Shown: positions 1 to 5,352 of the stretch, piece by piece | Layout of the letters: each line of letters opens with the position of its first letter | Numbering within the stretch: the first letter of the stretch is position 1 | From: Chlamydia trachomatis | GTDB taxonomy: Bacteria > Chlamydiota > Chlamydiia > Chlamydiales > JAAKFR01 | Direction: 5' to 3' | DNA length: 5,352 nt | NCBI GenBank assembly: GCA_945861315.1 | Contig: CAMAUB010000108.1 | Location: forward strand, 1-5,352 | Program-made: the position numbers and the translations under genes | The notes under the pieces: generated by a model | Databases searched by the model: none | Told to the model about the DNA's origin: nothing | What the model saw: the letters and a program-made list of their open reading frames with translations, nothing else

Positions 1-374
1 CCAATTTCTCTCTTGGGATAGCTGTCTTTCGCTCGCTTATCGAAAAAGCTATTGAGCTTCTTCCTAAGGCTGAGCGTGTTGGACTTGAAGTACACCATAG
101 CCAGAAGTTAGATACTCCGTCTGGAACAGCCAAAGAGCTTTCAAATAGATTTGAGATTCCTTTCTCCTCTCTACGTATTGGCACTGTATTTGGAAAACAT
201 GAAGTATTTCTTGAAACAACAACTGATCGCATCACACTTACTCATGAAGCAAAAAATCGGGAAGGCTTTGCCCTTGGGGCAATCCGTGTTGCTGAGTGGA
301 TCCGTGATCAAAAAGGATGGCTAACGCTTGACGACTATCTACAGCGCTCTAATTACGCCCTTTCAAAAAGATGA
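1..374 (+). CDS. dapB: Dihydrodipicolinate reductase (4-hydroxy-tetrahydrodipicolinate reductase), C-terminal part, 5' end outside window
   Basis: DapB uses NAD(P)H to reduce the DapA product to tetrahydrodipicolinate, in the cytoplasm, on the route to mDAP and lysine. Only the last 123 codons are present (first full codon at base 3, TGA at 372-374), so the nucleotide-binding N-terminus is missing from the window. The fragment opens with NFSLG, matching the conserved Asn-Phe-Ser-x-Gly stretch before the substrate domain. It then has the DapB signature EVHHSQKLDTPSGTA at about bases 87-131, containing the catalytic His pair, the Lys, and the PSGTA loop that binds substrate. Further on, GKHEV and NREGFALGA match the conserved end of the family. 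The segment between PSGTA and GKHEV is short, as in the compact DapB variant rather than the E. coli form. The last 47 nt overlap the start of dapA in another frame. I am confident of the family; the total length cannot be seen. Confidence 0.95.
   Translation, partial: NFSLGIAVFRSLIEKAIELLPKAERVGLEVHHSQKLDTPSGTAKELSNRFEIPFSSLRIGTVFGKHEVFLETTTDRITLTHEAKNREGFALGAIRVAEWIRDQKGWLTLDDYLQRSNYALSKR
311..317 (+). promoter_or_regulatory. Shine-Dalgarno site for dapA TTG start
   Basis: AAAAGGA lies inside the 3' end of dapB, 10 nt before TTG at 328. An in-frame stop (TAA, 322-324) sits just upstream of that TTG. The next in-frame ATG comes deep inside the protein, after the active-site GTTGE motif, so this site decides the start. 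An ATG at 318 abuts the site and opens only a four-codon frame, so it is not a plausible alternative. Confidence 0.6.
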
Positions 375-1176
375 CACCCTCGATGAAGAGGGACTTATCT
401 CCCTGATTCATGAACAAAAAGCGGCTAAAATCGATGGCGTGATTGCTCTTGGAACAACGGGAGAAACTCCTACGCTTGTTGAATCTGAAAAAAGACGAAT
501 CATTGAGCTGTGTGTTGAGCACTCTGACAAAATGCTTGTCATCGTTGGATGTGGTTCAAGCTCAACTGCACAAGCCATTTTGAACACAAAGCAAGCGGCA
601 GATCTTGGGGCCAGAAGCGTTTTAGTCACCTCTCCACCTTACAATAAGCCAACAGATGCGGGGTTGATGGCGCATTTCAAAGCAGTCGCAGACAACTCTG
701 CTCTTCCAGTTATTCTCTATAACCATCCCTCTCGCACAGGGTGCAATTTAACCCCAAAGATGCAGTTTGAGCTTGCCACCCACCCAAACATTATCGGAGT
801 AAAAGAATCGTCACCAGATCTGATTCAAGTGAGTGACATCCTTCTTCAAAGACCACCCAACTACTTTGTTTTAGCTGGTGATGATCTACAAACACTCCCA
901 TTTTTAGCACTTGGTGCTGAAGGAATTGCATCTGTTGCCGCCAACCTTATTCCTCACCTTATTCGAGAACTTGTTGACACACGCTCAATTGAGTTACAAA
1001 AACGCCTCTGGCCTTTTCTGCACTTAATCTTTTCAGAATCAAATCCCATTGGAATCAAAGGAGCTCTTGAGTTTTGTGGAAAACCGTGCGGAAATCCTCG
1101 CCTACCACTTCTTCCAATGAGTGAAACTGGCAAATCCAAACTAGCCTCCCTCATGGAAAAATTATGCCTCCAATAA
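328..1176 (+). CDS. dapA: 4-hydroxy-tetrahydrodipicolinate synthase (dihydrodipicolinate synthase)
   Basis: DapA condenses pyruvate with L-aspartate semialdehyde through a lysine Schiff base, the first committed step of DAP synthesis. The 282-residue product is a full-length (beta/alpha)8 aldolase of the NAL/DHDPS family (E. coli is 292). Visible motifs are ALITPF at residues 7-12, GTTGE at 42-46 (Thr43 aligns with E. coli Thr44), PPYNKP at 103-108 (Tyr105 aligns with Tyr107), YNHPSRTG at 131-138 (Tyr131 and Arg136 align with Tyr133 and Arg138), and GVKES at 157-161 with the Schiff-base Lys159 (E. coli Lys161). The offset from E. coli numbering is mostly constant, which supports the TTG start at 328. 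The neighbourhood (dapB before, asd after) argues for DapA rather than a sialic acid lyase or keto-acid aldolase of the same superfamily. It overlaps dapB by 47 nt and asd by 13 nt, implying translational coupling. Confidence 0.96.
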   Translation: MTTIYSALITPFQKDDTLDEEGLISLIHEQKAAKIDGVIALGTTGETPTLVESEKRRIIELCVEHSDKMLVIVGCGSSSTAQAILNTKQAADLGARSVLVTSPPYNKPTDAGLMAHFKAVADNSALPVILYNHPSRTGCNLTPKMQFELATHPNIIGVKESSPDLIQVSDILLQRPPNYFVLAGDDLQTLPFLALGAEGIASVAANLIPHLIRELVDTRSIELQKRLWPFLHLIFSESNPIGIKGALEFCGKPCGNPRLPLLPMSETGKSKLASLMEKLCLQ

Positions 1177-2036
1177 AAGTGGCAGTGCTCGGCTCGCGCG
1201 GAATGATAGGGGCGCACTACATGCAGCTGTTACAAGATCACCCTTGGTTCATCCCCCTTGCTGATCCCAAAGATTTCAGTCAATGCAGGCTCATTTTTTC
1301 AACACTTCCAAAAGAAGCTGACCCACAAGTGGAGCTCCCTCTGATTTCCAGCTCCTCCTGCTACCGCCAAGACCCACTTGTTCCACTTATCATTCCCGAA
1401 GTGAACGCCCACCACCTTGAAATGGTGCGAGGAAAAAAGAGCTTTGTCATCGCTAAACCTAATTGTTCACTGCAATCTTATATCCTTCCTCTAACTCCTC
1501 TTCACCGCGCATTTGGAGTCGATAAGATTCACGTCACCACCTTGCAAGCGATTAGTGGGGCTGGAAAAAAAGCGCTGACAGACCCACTATTGCAAGACAA
1601 TGTCATCCCCTATATTCCTGAAGAAGAAGAAAAGTCACAAAGAGAGCCTAGAAAGATTTGGGATGCTCCTAACCTCATCATTTCTGCCCATTGCAATCGT
1701 GTTCCGGTCATGCACGGACACCTAGCCTGCGTCTCTGTTTCATTTATCAACAAGCCCACAGAGCAAGAAATTGTGGAAATGTGGAAAACCTTCCCCAGCC
1801 TCAATCTCCCATCAGCGCCAACACAACTCTTGCACTATGAATCAGATCCATTTCGCCCACAAACAAAGCTTGATTGCAATCGCGAACGTGGGATGGGAAT
1901 TACGATTGGCCGCTTGCGTCCCTGTCCAATTTTAGACTATCGCTTTGTGGGAATTTCCCATAATGTTGTTCGTGGCGGAGCAGGTGGTGGCATCCTCATT
2001 GCAGAACTACTCTACAAAGAAGGTTACCTTGGTTAA
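1164..2036 (+). CDS. asd: Aspartate-semialdehyde dehydrogenase, archaeal/fungal-type, compact form
   Basis: Asd reduces L-4-aspartyl phosphate to L-aspartate semialdehyde with NADPH, supplying DapA encoded just upstream. The 290-residue product begins with the nucleotide-binding GSRGMIG (residues 10-16). It continues with FSTLP (45-49), PLIIPEVN (74-81), the catalytic PNCS with Cys101, SGAG (131-134), NRVPV (178-182) and GH with the likely acid-base His186. ERGMGITIGRLR and SHNVVRGGAGGG near the C-terminus are also family motifs. These match the archaeal/fungal branch rather than the E. coli type. It is clearly shorter than the roughly 330-360 residues usual in that branch. Nearly all the loss lies between DHPWF (25-29) and FSTLP, where the stretch that normally carries the SERS-like NADP-phosphate loop is reduced to about 15 residues. 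The frame is open and catalytic residues are kept, so I read it as functional. The ATG at 1164 is preceded by a weak TGGAAAAA. It overlaps dapL by 8 nt. Confidence 0.93.
   Translation: MPPIKVAVLGSRGMIGAHYMQLLQDHPWFIPLADPKDFSQCRLIFSTLPKEADPQVELPLISSSSCYRQDPLVPLIIPEVNAHHLEMVRGKKSFVIAKPNCSLQSYILPLTPLHRAFGVDKIHVTTLQAISGAGKKALTDPLLQDNVIPYIPEEEEKSQREPRKIWDAPNLIISAHCNRVPVMHGHLACVSVSFINKPTEQEIVEMWKTFPSLNLPSAPTQLLHYESDPFRPQTKLDCNRERGMGITIGRLRPCPILDYRFVGISHNVVRGGAGGGILIAELLYKEGYLG
2017..2023 (+). promoter_or_regulatory. Shine-Dalgarno site for dapL TTG start
   Basis: AAGAAGG, within the last codons of asd, lies 5 nt before TTG at 2029. It fixes a start that gives the expected DapL N-terminus (VKRNPNF after the initiator). 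An upstream in-frame ATG at 1945 would add 28 residues encoded in the alternative frame of asd and unlike any DapL N-terminus. Confidence 0.65.
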
Positions 2037-3126
2037 GCGCAACCCCAACTTCGATAGAATTGAAAAAAACTATCTCTTTAGTAATAAGATCAGTAAAGAA
2101 GATGTAATTGACTTGAGCATTGGAGATACCTCCGAACCGCTTTCAAAAGGCATTGTCGATGCGATTATTGCAGAAGCTTTGGCTATGGGCACAAAAGAAG
2201 GATACAAGGGGTATGGCCCTTCAGCTGGCACGCCTGCTCTTCGTGAAAAAATTGCTGCAAGCTATCACGGCCTTGTTGAGCCTGATGAGGTTTTTGTTTC
2301 TGATGGGGCCAAGTGTGATATAGGGCGCCTACAACTTCTATTTAAACCTGATACCATTGCCATTCAAAACCCAACCTATCCCGTTTACAGAGATACGGCC
2401 ATTTTGACGGGGTGCAAACAAGTCTTAGAGCTTCTGTGCACCCCTGAGAACAACTTCTTTCCACAAACCCTACCCAAAGCAGACTTATTCTTTCTTTGTT
2501 CACCCAATAATCCAACAGGTACAACCCTCACAAAAGAGCAACTCACCTTTGTAGTTGAGCATGCCAAACACCATGATGCGCGCATTATTTTTGATGCCGC
2601 CTATGCGTGCTATATCCAAGATCCAAAACTTCCTCGCTCCATTTATGAAATTAAAGGAGCTGATGAAGTTGCCATCGAAGTAAACTCCTTCTCAAAAATG
2701 GCAGGGTTTACTGGAGCACGCCTAGGCTGGAGCGTTGTTCCTAAAAAAATGCAAGAGCACGCTGACTATAAGCGCATCACATCCACTTTTTTCAATGGTC
2801 CCTCACTTTTTAGTCAAGCTGCAGGCCTTGTTGCCAACCCAGAACACATCTCTCACTATATGGACAACGCTAAACGCTTAAGAGAAGCAATTGCCCCCTT
2901 TGCAAAGCAAGTCTATGGCGGCATTGATGCTCCCTTTTTATGGGTTGACTTTGGTAAACCGATGTGGGATTTTTTGTTAAACGAAGCAAACATATTGACC
3001 ATCCCGGGAGAGGGCTTTGGATCGTGCGGAAAAGGCTTTTTACGCCTTTCAGCTTTTGGCTCAACAGAAAAAATTAATAAGGCGTGCAAGCGATGCTCTA
3101 CATTACTCTCCCAGTTGTCGACTTAA
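2029..3126 (+). CDS. dapL: LL-diaminopimelate aminotransferase
   Basis: DapL is a PLP-dependent class I/II aminotransferase. It converts tetrahydrodipicolinate directly to LL-DAP using glutamate, replacing the DapD/DapC/DapE steps. With the TTG start at 2029 the product has 365 residues. Family motifs run in order: NPNF and NYLF (residues 5-17), SIGDTSEPL (30-38), GYKGYGPSAGTPALR (58-72), VSDGAKCDIGRLQ (90-102), CSPNNPTG (157-164, Asn161 near PLP), FDAAY (188-192, Asp189 and Tyr192), and SFSKMAGFTGARLGW (220-234) with the Schiff-base Lys223. FLRLSAFG (337-344) carries the substrate-carboxylate Arg339. These are specific for DapL rather than generic aspartate aminotransferases. It is shorter than the roughly 390-410 residues typical. 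Two loops look reduced: one after NYLF, and one between ILTG (125-128) and CTPENNFFP (137-145). An extension from ATG 1945 is possible but unlikely. It overlaps the following nlpC-like gene by 34 nt. Confidence 0.94.
   Translation: MVKRNPNFDRIEKNYLFSNKISKEDVIDLSIGDTSEPLSKGIVDAIIAEALAMGTKEGYKGYGPSAGTPALREKIAASYHGLVEPDEVFVSDGAKCDIGRLQLLFKPDTIAIQNPTYPVYRDTAILTGCKQVLELLCTPENNFFPQTLPKADLFFLCSPNNPTGTTLTKEQLTFVVEHAKHHDARIIFDAAYACYIQDPKLPRSIYEIKGADEVAIEVNSFSKMAGFTGARLGWSVVPKKMQEHADYKRITSTFFNGPSLFSQAAGLVANPEHISHYMDNAKRLREAIAPFAKQVYGGIDAPFLWVDFGKPMWDFLLNEANILTIPGEGFGSCGKGFLRLSAFGSTEKINKACKRCSTLLSQLST
3079..3082 (+). promoter_or_regulatory. Shine-Dalgarno site for the NlpC/P60 gene
   Basis: AAGG within the end of dapL lies 10 nt before ATG 3093 but only 1 nt before the upstream GTG 3084. 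The spacing favours the ATG, which gives a 247-residue product instead of 250. The match is short, so the choice is moderate. Confidence 0.4.
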
Positions 3127-3836
3127 GAAAAGAGCCTAAAAACCCTGCTCAAGACTTCTCTCACGATGATCTGCGTGATTCACAACTTCTCTACGGCGAG
3201 GAAATTTCTATCGAAAAACAGGAGGGAGAGTGGCTCAAAATCCGTGCAACCGAGCAATTTGATTATCCAGGCTGGATCCATGAAAGCGAAGCCACAGAAC
3301 TTCCTAAAAGAAATGTCACACATGTCGTCTGCTCTTTGATGACTCCCCTAAATGGCCAAATGCTTTCCTATGGAACTGAGCTTACTCAAGAGGAGGCGAG
3401 GCGAGTTGATCCAACAGCTATTCGCCCAATTCCAAGCAAAGTAGATCCCATACTTTTAATTGAAGAAGCTAAGCTCTTTTTAGGCGCTCCCTACCTTTGG
3501 GGTGGGCGCTGCGCTCCCCTCCCAGGCAAAGCAGCCTCAGTTGACTGCTCTGGGCTCATCAATCTTCTCTACCGCGCGCAAGGTATACACATTCTAAGAG
3601 ATGCTCATGATCAATTCCTAGCTGGACAACATAGTGACCCAAACCCCGGCACCCCCATCTATTTGAGAAAAAATGATCGATTCACACATGTCGTCATATA
3701 CCTCACTCAAAATCTTTGCCTTCAGTCACCAGAAACTGGAAGATCTGTCCAGCTTTCCCCCCTATTTTACAAAGATCAAAAAATACACATCGAAGGGCGT
3801 GAACCAGCCCACTTTGCTTTCAAAAAATTTATTTGA
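3093..3836 (+). CDS. NlpC/P60 family cysteine peptidase with SH3b-like N-terminus (YkfC-like mDAP-peptide endopeptidase)
   Basis: This is probably a gamma-D-glutamyl-L-diamino acid endopeptidase, which cuts the D-Glu-mDAP bond of peptidoglycan stem peptides. Residues 1 to about 70 resemble a bacterial SH3b domain (VVDLRKEP, then SQLLYGE at 30-36, EGEWLKI, and YPGWI at 58-62). Residues about 75-112 look like a second, degenerate SH3-like segment. The NlpC/P60 domain covers about 119-247: GAPYLWGG (131-138), VDCSGLI (150-156) with nucleophile Cys152, LRDAHDQ (168-174), and THVVIYL (198-204) with His199. The third polar residue, usually His, appears to be Gln211; Gln and Asn also occur in the family. 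Asp151 and Ser153 flank the Cys as in YkfC-type enzymes that recognise a free L-Ala end. There is no signal peptide or membrane segment, which suggests a cytoplasmic recycling role or non-Sec export. It is the last gene of the dap operon. The function is inferred from family and context. Confidence 0.85.
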   Translation: MLYITLPVVDLRKEPKNPAQDFSHDDLRDSQLLYGEEISIEKQEGEWLKIRATEQFDYPGWIHESEATELPKRNVTHVVCSLMTPLNGQMLSYGTELTQEEARRVDPTAIRPIPSKVDPILLIEEAKLFLGAPYLWGGRCAPLPGKAASVDCSGLINLLYRAQGIHILRDAHDQFLAGQHSDPNPGTPIYLRKNDRFTHVVIYLTQNLCLQSPETGRSVQLSPLFYKDQKIHIEGREPAHFAFKKFI

Positions 3837-3860
3837 TTAAACTATAAAGGCACATAAACC
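3837..3860. other. Short convergent intergenic gap
   Basis: Only 24 nt separate the TGA of the NlpC/P60 gene (3834-3836) from the reverse-strand TGA of the ATPase gene (3861-3863). I see no convincing hairpin with a T-run on either strand here. The best local pairing, AGG with CCT around an AT-rich loop, is too short. Transcripts from the two sides may therefore overlap at their 3' ends. Confidence 0.7.
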
Positions 3861-5294
3861 TCATTCTAATAACTGACCAAAATCAATTACCTTATCAAAA
3901 TATCCCTGATCTAAAACGACATCCTCTACCCCATTGACATGGATTAGAACAGGTCTAATCGAAAAATGCCTTGGAACTTTTAATCGTTTTATTTTTTCCT
4001 CCATCTCTTCGATAACCTTCTTGCCCACAGGATCTTTTGAAAATTTAATTTCACATATATAAAGATTATGAAAACGAGTTTGAATCATGTAATCGATTTG
4101 ACATCCAGGTTGTCTGATCGTTGAAGTTTGAAAGAAAGGACCATCCATGATGACTTCTTCTCCTGAAAGATTCAATATCTTCCAAAGCACCTTAAAATTA
4201 TGCACAACTAGATTTTCAAACTGCAAACCCATGATCCCCTCCCAGCCAGGAAGATTATTCACCATGGAAGCAGGTACAGTCCCTTTTTCGATTTTGCCAC
4301 AATTCGATGCAATATACTTCAAATAGAAACGCAAGTAATTATCACTTAAACGATATCGACTAATTTTTCGCTGCTGCCCATTTTTCAGATCCCAAATGAA
4401 ATCTCTTTTTACAAAGCCAGCTTTGACTAGCTCATCCAAGTACTGACTATACAATCCCCCTTGACTTTTCTCAAGCTCCTTACAAATCTGTATAAGCTCT
4501 TTTGGCCCATTTGCAAGACAAGTTACGATTTTTTTATGAATTCCTTTGCTCCTTGAAAATAGATCTGAAAATACCTCATCAAATTCGCGAACGAGCAATC
4601 CCCCTTTGGTAAAACAGAGATTTCGAATATTTTGCTCAGCGGGCAAACTGGGTTCAATCTGTTCTAGATAGAGAGGAACTCCTCCTGTTATCGATAGAAG
4701 TTTGAATTTTTCATAAGCGGAAATGCGTTTCTCTTTGGGATGCCAGAAGGCGTTACAAGCATGTAATGGGAGCTCTTCAAGAACTAGATCAATCGTGATC
4801 CTACCAACAAATCCAGTACTACTGAGGATATTTTTCTCGATCCATGAAGAGATCGAGCCGCAAAGAGCTATAATTAGTTGTGGATTTTTGCTAAAATACA
4901 TATCCCAAGCTGTTTTCAGCTGACCTAGGAAAAAAGAATCTTTCCCCCCCATCCATGAAATCTCATCAAAAACAATAAGCATCTGTCCTTCTTGGGTATG
5001 CTTGGAGAGATGCCAAAAGAGATCGCCCCAATTATCCGGCTGAATACCAGGAATCCCTGCTCTACGGAGTTGATCAGCAAAGAGCTCTCGTTGAGAGCGC
5101 GCAGTTATCCCACGTACCGGAGGATTACCTGAAAAGAATAAGCTTCTCATTTCTTTTCCAAACTGAGCAAGAAGCCTGCTTTTTCCAATTCGTCTTCTCC
5201 CTCTCACTACAATAAGACTGGCACTTTTTTTATTTAGAAGCCCTTTTAACCTCTCCATTTCAGCTTCTCGACCAATAAATGGGGCATCCTTCAT
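3861..5294 (-). CDS. Archaeal-type AAA/STAND ATPase with C-terminal DUF234 (PD-(D/E)XK-like) domain
   Basis: This is a predicted P-loop ATPase of the PF01637 plus DUF234 (PF03008) family, common in archaea and scattered in bacteria. Its role is unknown. With the ATG at 5294 it has 477 residues. FIGRE (6-10) opens the ATPase domain. Walker A is GRRRIGKS (32-39) and Walker B is MLIVFDE (105-111, Asp110-Glu111). A sensor-like CGS lies at 145-147, a GR pair at 164-165, and GGVPLYL at 204-210. A winged-helix segment covers about 252-296, followed by YRLSDNYLRFY (314-324), typical of the family. The C-terminus has Glu360, Asp401 in QIDYM, and Glu415-x-Lys417 in CEIKF, a spacing that fits a PD-(D/E)XK nuclease-like core. 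A GTG at 5321 could add nine residues, but AGGAG 9 nt before the ATG makes the ATG the better start. The gene is more AT-rich than the dap genes. Possible roles in DNA transactions or defence are speculation. Confidence 0.9.
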   Translation of the reverse strand: MKDAPFIGREAEMERLKGLLNKKSASLIVVRGRRRIGKSRLLAQFGKEMRSLFFSGNPPVRGITARSQRELFADQLRRAGIPGIQPDNWGDLFWHLSKHTQEGQMLIVFDEISWMGGKDSFFLGQLKTAWDMYFSKNPQLIIALCGSISSWIEKNILSSTGFVGRITIDLVLEELPLHACNAFWHPKEKRISAYEKFKLLSITGGVPLYLEQIEPSLPAEQNIRNLCFTKGGLLVREFDEVFSDLFSRSKGIHKKIVTCLANGPKELIQICKELEKSQGGLYSQYLDELVKAGFVKRDFIWDLKNGQQRKISRYRLSDNYLRFYLKYIASNCGKIEKGTVPASMVNNLPGWEGIMGLQFENLVVHNFKVLWKILNLSGEEVIMDGPFFQTSTIRQPGCQIDYMIQTRFHNLYICEIKFSKDPVGKKVIEEMEEKIKRLKVPRHFSIRPVLIHVNGVEDVVLDQGYFDKVIDFGQLLE

Positions 5295-5303
5295 TTGATT
5301 TTT

Positions 5304-5308
5304 CTCCT
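5304..5308 (-). promoter_or_regulatory. Shine-Dalgarno site for the ATPase gene
   Basis: On the reverse strand AGGAG lies 9 nt before ATG 5294 (complement of 5292-5294). This is the clearest ribosome binding site in the window. It sits inside the frame that would open at GTG 5321, and no comparable site precedes that GTG. Confidence 0.7.
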
Positions 5309-5342
5309 GTTTTTTTTCCACCCATATCGTACCGTTTTTCTT

Positions 5343-5348
5343 TCTATA
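5343..5348 (-). promoter_or_regulatory. Possible -10 element for the ATPase gene
   Basis: On the reverse strand TATAGA, in an AT-rich stretch, lies about 50 nt upstream of the ATG at 5294 and would fit a short leader. The matching -35 position falls outside the window, so this is only a weak candidate. Confidence 0.2.
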
Positions 5349-5352
5349 AAAT

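Noticed and set aside
318..332. Four-codon frame ATG-GCT-AAC-GCT-TGA just before dapA, as a possible leader peptide
   Set aside because: The Shine-Dalgarno-like purines abut the ATG with no spacing, and the stretch is within the coding sequence of dapB, so chance is the simpler explanation.
408..1217. Reverse-strand open frames opposite dapA (408-629 and 954-1217)
   Set aside because: They lie opposite conserved coding sequence, show no recognisable domains, and read as shadow frames of dapA and asd.
1945..2028. N-terminal extension of dapL from ATG 1945
   Set aside because: The extra 28 residues are encoded over the conserved C-terminal motif of asd in another frame, do not resemble DapL N-termini, and AAGAAGG correctly precedes TTG 2029.
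2120..3064. Open frames in other phases and on the reverse strand within dapL
   Set aside because: All are short, cysteine- or leucine-rich translations of conserved dapL codons with no motif or ribosome site.
3793..3812. GGGC/GCCC inverted repeat near the end of the NlpC/P60 gene as a terminator
   Set aside because: The stem is only about 4 bp, it lies inside coding sequence, and no T-run follows directly.
4723..4923. Forward-strand open frame inside the ATPase gene
   Set aside because: It is antisense to the conserved sensor and GR region of the ATPase and has no recognisable motif.
5295..5321. GTG 5321 as the ATPase start
   Set aside because: There is no ribosome site before it, the added residues are a Lys/Gln/Glu-rich stretch encoded over the Shine-Dalgarno region, and AGGAG is well placed for ATG 5294.

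Overview
This window looks like chromosomal DNA from a Chlamydiota-type bacterium, most likely an environmental (Parachlamydiales-like) lineage. The evidence is a LL-diaminopimelate aminotransferase gene (dapL) next to an archaeal/fungal-type aspartate-semialdehyde dehydrogenase, a short DapB and DapA. Chlamydiae are known for making meso-diaminopimelate (mDAP) by the DapL shortcut. DapL also occurs in plants, cyanobacteria, spirochaetes and others, so the assignment is an inference from gene content and protein style, not proof.

Left and centre (1-3836, + strand): five tightly packed genes in one direction. They are the 3' part of dapB (dihydrodipicolinate reductase), dapA (dihydrodipicolinate synthase), asd (aspartate-semialdehyde dehydrogenase), dapL, and an NlpC/P60 cysteine peptidase with N-terminal SH3b-like domains (YkfC-like). 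Every junction overlaps (47, 13, 8 and 34 nt with the starts chosen here). There is no internal promoter space or terminator, so a single translationally coupled operon is very likely. Two of the genes (dapA and dapL) appear to start with TTG.

Functionally, Asd makes L-aspartate semialdehyde, DapA condenses it with pyruvate, DapB reduces the product to tetrahydrodipicolinate, and DapL aminates this directly to LL-DAP. The NlpC/P60 enzyme would cut mDAP-containing peptidoglycan peptides, so the operon seems to join DAP synthesis to peptidoglycan peptide turnover. Aspartate kinase (lysC) and DAP epimerase (dapF) are not in the window. Asd and DapL are both shorter than usual, through loss of internal loops rather than broken ends.

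Right (3861-5294, - strand): a convergent gene, 24 nt away, for an archaeal-type P-loop ATPase with a winged-helix segment and a C-terminal DUF234/PD-(D/E)XK-like domain. It is more AT-rich than the dap cluster and has no evident link to it, so it reads as accessory and possibly horizontally acquired. No RNA genes, insertion sequences, CRISPR arrays or long repeats were seen, and no gene-free stretch exceeds about 60 nt.
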